A DNA stretch of 64,000 nucleotides, taken from Blastomyces gilchristii SLH14081. Taxonomy: Eukaryota; Ascomycota; Eurotiomycetes; Onygenales; Ajellomycetaceae. The position numbers and the translations under genes were made by a program. Under the pieces are notes generated by a model, which saw nothing but the letters and a program-made list of their open reading frames with translations, did no database searches and was not told the origin of the DNA. How positions within the stretch are numbered: position 1 is the stretch's first letter; the number at the start of each line of letters is the position of its first letter. Shown here in pieces: positions 60,834 to 64,000 of the stretch. The stretch covers positions 2,429,614 to 2,493,613 of the forward strand of contig NW_003101682.1 in assembly GCF_000003855.2 (NCBI RefSeq), in the 5' to 3' direction.

Positions 60834-63800
60834 CTATATCTGATTGATTTCCTCCTCTTCATATTCAGATAATTCTGAATTTAGTCATTTTCTTGTAGCT
60901 GCTTGAGTTTCTGATAGAAAGTCTATTAAATATTTAATTCCTGTCTCAGTTGAGAATAAGAATCTCATATTTAATTGATTTAGATTATACTTCTCTTTCA
61001 ATCTGACTCTGAGACTATTGTATAACACACAGTGCATTACAATATACTCAGAATTCTCATTTGCATTGCAGAATGAGCCTTCTATTGAGTCAAATCTATC
61101 ATCAAATCTTTGTATATAAGATTTGAAATAGCCATGTTCTAGTTTCAGCTGTATTATAGATGAGAATATTTTCTTTTTACATTTAATTGAACAAGATTTT
61201 CACTTGGGTTTTGTTTCAAATCTTGAATAATGTATACTCTTCTTTTGTTTCTGCCAGCTTTCATTTCACTTGTCTAAACAAGATTCTTTTATTTTTCTCT
61301 TTATAAAAAACCAGGACATAACTTTTTGAATAGATCTGCTTAATTCTGCACTCTTTTTTACAGCTGAATCAGCCAATTCATCTGTCATGAATATTCATAT
61401 GAGCAGGAACTCAGTGTAGATGAATTATCAGCGTTTGATGTTCTTCTCTTTTGAATGTTCAAAACAGAGTTTAAGATCAGTTCAAGATTCATTTGATCAT
61501 TATGAATCTGACTATTTCTAAGTCTTTTTAAAGCAGCTTAACTATCAGAGAATATTCATACCTCTTTCAAACTATTTCCTCTTTTATGAGATTTTATTTC
61601 TATGAGTTTGAAAGCTTTCACTATTATAAATAGTTCAGCATCAAAGACTTCACATTCACAGCCTAGATTCCAGAAATCTGAGATAAAATTGATATTATCT
61701 TCAGTATAAGCAATGCTTGCATCTAATCTATTCAGATTCTCATTCTTTGAGTCATCTGAATAAATCAGAATAGAGTCTTTTATATTGATTGTAGAAATTC
61801 TCTTCAAATACTGTTCACATTCTTTCTCTTTTGATAGTTCACTTATTTATAAGTCTATAAGAGATTCAAGCTTTTCTCTTCAGAGAGATAACTTCTCATG
61901 ATTCACTTTTTCAACATTTAAAGAAGAAAATTGATTTTTAATCAGAGAGTATAGTCTGTAAAGTTGAGAAGGCATTTTCTTTGAAGAATCATTTTCATTT
62001 CAATCAAGAAATCTATTTCAATCCAGTTCATTTCCAGAGTTAATTGATGAAAATGAAGATGAGACTCTTTCTCTGATTATATGATTTGAGCTTATCTTTA
62101 TAACTCTCAGAGCATAGTTCATACAGGCCTTTTCAAATCTAATAGCAAAAGAAGGAATTGAAGCTTCAATTTTCATTACTTTAATAGAAGATGATTTGAA
62201 TACTCTCAGAATTCTTCTCAAGACTCTGTTTTACAGACTTTGAAAGAGTTCAGTGAAATTCCCTTGATTATTTCATCAAACTTAAACTTCATAATCAGCT
62301 ACTGATGTAATACAGGCTATATATAACTGTCTCATAGCCTGGAAGAATAGACCTCTCTCTGTATTTGATAGTCTGATTATGTTATTCAATAGTCTTTCTG
62401 CCTTGACAGTTCTTTGTTGAATGTGATATTTAAAGTTCAACTTGAAGTTTAACCATACTTCTAATTATTTGATATTTACACTGAGTTTAATCTCTCTATT
62501 TAAAAGAGATAGAGACAGTTCTTTCTCATTGAATCTAGGAAAGAAATGAATTAACTCAGTTTTATTCATATCAAATTGAATTTGATTGATATCTGCTCTA
62601 ACAAAGATTTTCTTTACAGTTTCTTCAATCACTTTCAAATTCTCTTTGATAGTTTTTGAGCTGTAGACTAGATCAATATCATTCATATAACTCAGAGATC
62701 TCACTATTCTCATATTTCTATTCTTGAATAGATATGCAGTGTATATTACAAATAAAATGAGTGAGATTGAAGATTCTTATGATACTTCTATTTTTATCTC
62801 AGTCTTATCTTGTTTCATTCCATCAAAAAAAAGTTGTATAATTCTTTTAGATATAAAACAGTTAACTCATTTTATTAGAGAAAGTGACAGTTTTAACATC
62901 TTCAATGTCTGAATTAGCTTTGACTTTGAAACATGATTAAATGCTTCTTTTATATCAATAAAAACTGCAGTTGAGACCAGATCTTCATGCTTTGCTATTT
63001 AAATATCATGAATAACTGAGATAACAGTGTCAATTACATAACACTGTTTTCTATCCCTTATTTATTCACTGAATAAAAGAGAATTACTGACAGAGCTTAT
63101 AAAAGATAGTTGAGTAGCTATTATCTTTTCTAAAATCTTTTCTAGACAGTTCAATAGAGATATTACTCTATATAACTTAGAAATCAAAGTTTTTCTATTA
63201 GGCTTTGTAAGAATCACTTCAGTGACTTCTCTTCAGCATTCAGAATGATATTCATTTTTCAAGAGATTGAAAAAGAGCTCAAAATATTCATTCTTTAAGT
63301 AGGAGTATGTATTTTGAATAATTAAGTGATTAATTGAATCAGGCCCTGCAGCAGTCTTAACTGAACTTGAGAAAATAGCTGACTCTAATTCATCTTGAGT
63401 AAGATCAGGCCATTCTCAGTCATTTTCATCAATATAGTTAAGAAGTGATATATTCTCTTTCTCTGAATCTGAATCTGATGAGTATTGAAAGAGAGTTCTT
63501 ATAAAAGCTTGACATTTTTTCTCAAAAGAGTTTGCTGTATATGATTCATTCTGAAACTTATATTCTACAGTTGAAAGTTTTGCTACACTTCTTGTTTTAG
63601 TATAGTTAAAAGCTTTAAAAACTTCCTTCTCTTGTGCTTCTTCAAGAAATTTATTTCAGCAGTCTGTTTTAGCTTTTTTAATATCTGAAAAATATTCATT
63701 TCTGACAGCTTTGAACTCTTCATCAGATNNNNNNNNNNNNNNNNNNNNNNNNNNNNNNNNNNNNNNNNNNNNNNNNNNNNNNNNNNNNNNNNNNNNNNNN

Positions 63801-64000
63801 NNNNNNNNNNNNNNNNNNNNNNNNNNNNCTTTCAATCTCTTCTAGCAGTAGCTAATTCTTTTCTTTTAGATGAGATATTCTCATTTCATCAAGGTTTTGA
63901 ATACTCAGAAGATTTTCTCTTTGAAATATTATCTCTCACACTTGTTAGAATAATAGATGTAATAAGCTTCACTCTATTCTCAAGCATTTCATTTGAGATA
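60834..64000 (-). pseudogene. LINE ORF2, C-terminal and RT part, copy 3
   Basis: RNase H is best seen here: open at 61556-61807, with ILIYSDDSKNENLNR at the first aspartate and GCECEVFDAELFIIV around the glutamate/aspartate block. RT parts: the open segment 62465-62713 starts with SYMNDIDLVYSSKT (YxDD-like, D changed to N), followed by NKTELIHFFPRF; a further RT part lies at 63000-63700. This copy covers the region hidden by the N run in copy 2. Interrupted by stops and by a 100-N gap. Confidence 0.85.
63729..63828. other. assembly gap (100 N) in LINE copy 3
   Basis: Exactly 100 N, a placeholder for an unknown length. Copy 2 has only about 13 bp between the same flanks (40914-40926), so the true gap may be very small. 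Confidence 0.95.

Larger units (their letters stand above)
57177..64000 (-). mobile_element. large hAT-like DNA transposon, copy 2 (inverted, runs off window)
   Basis: Begins TAGACTGACTGTATG after ATCACAGA (57169-57176, presumed 8-bp duplication). 57177-59970 is the inverted counterpart of 52407-50003, and 59970-60440 the counterpart of 34172-33730, which proves that gypsy-C is an insertion in copy 1. This copy instead carries a SINE (58699-59077) and LINE copy 3 from 60441. Its other end lies beyond the window. Confidence 0.85.
60441..64000 (-). mobile_element. Tad-like LINE copy 3, 3' part (runs off window)
   Basis: Minus-strand LINE with a long (AAT)n tail at 60441-60480, 3' UTR, and ORF2 from the TAG at 60834 rightwards. 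Colinear with copy 2 from 37240 to 41100. It is inserted in DNA transposon copy 2 after CTCTCTTTCA (60425-60434), which matches TGAAAGAGAG at 33734 in copy 1. The 5' part lies outside the window. Confidence 0.92.

Overview
The window is a deeply nested transposon cluster from an AT-rich compartment of what is most likely a filamentous fungal genome. I infer a fungus from the combination of Ty3/gypsy elements, some with chromodomains, a Tad-like LINE with CCHC-type ORF1 and an RNase H in ORF2, a Tc1/mariner element, and pervasive C-to-T / G-to-A damage that puts stop codons into nearly every reading frame while leaving frames and motifs recognisable (RIP-like mutation). I cannot name the taxon. 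I see no intact host gene; every long coding signal is a mutated transposon gene.

Layout. 1-5770: a minus-strand Ty3/gypsy element (here gypsy-B), cut by the left window edge, with its 5' LTR at 5455-5770. It sits inside a minus-strand Tad-like LINE whose 5' half follows at 5771-8314. 8315-10526: an LTR remnant, AT-rich sequence and a nearly full-length Tc1/mariner element (about 8890-10246). 10527-18086: gypsy-A copy 1. From about 18.2 kb to 57.18 kb lies one old gypsy element (gypsy-D), split by gypsy-A copy 2 (20304-26012), by two MITEs and by gypsy-A copy 3 (28416-55778). Gypsy-A copy 3 is split by a large DNA transposon (30794-52407), which is split by another gypsy (gypsy-C, 34173-49997), which is split by a complete LINE (37240-45255). 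From 57177 to the right edge is an inverted second copy of the large DNA transposon, carrying a SINE (58699-59077) and a third LINE copy (60441-64000).

Almost every insertion is confirmed by a target-site duplication read directly from the sequence: 5 bp for the LTR elements (TATAC, TTCTC, CTTTA, ATATC), 8 bp for six ~506-bp MITEs and for the large DNA transposon, and 13-15 bp for the LINE and SINE insertions. This gives a five-level nest (gypsy-D > gypsy-A3 > DNA transposon > gypsy-C > LINE) and a relative order of events.

Functional relations. The 506-bp MITEs share terminal sequence and the 8-bp duplication with the large DNA transposon, so that element or a relative probably mobilised them (hAT-like by duplication length; no transposase was recognised). 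The SINE has a tRNA-type head with A and B boxes and ends with nearly the same GAAGAATAATAAT tail as the LINE, so the LINE machinery probably mobilises it. Short sequences (the SINE, LINE 5' ends, a GC-rich island in gypsy-C) have largely escaped the mutation seen in the longer repeats. Two assembly gaps (39386-40118 and 63729-63828) lie inside LINE copies.
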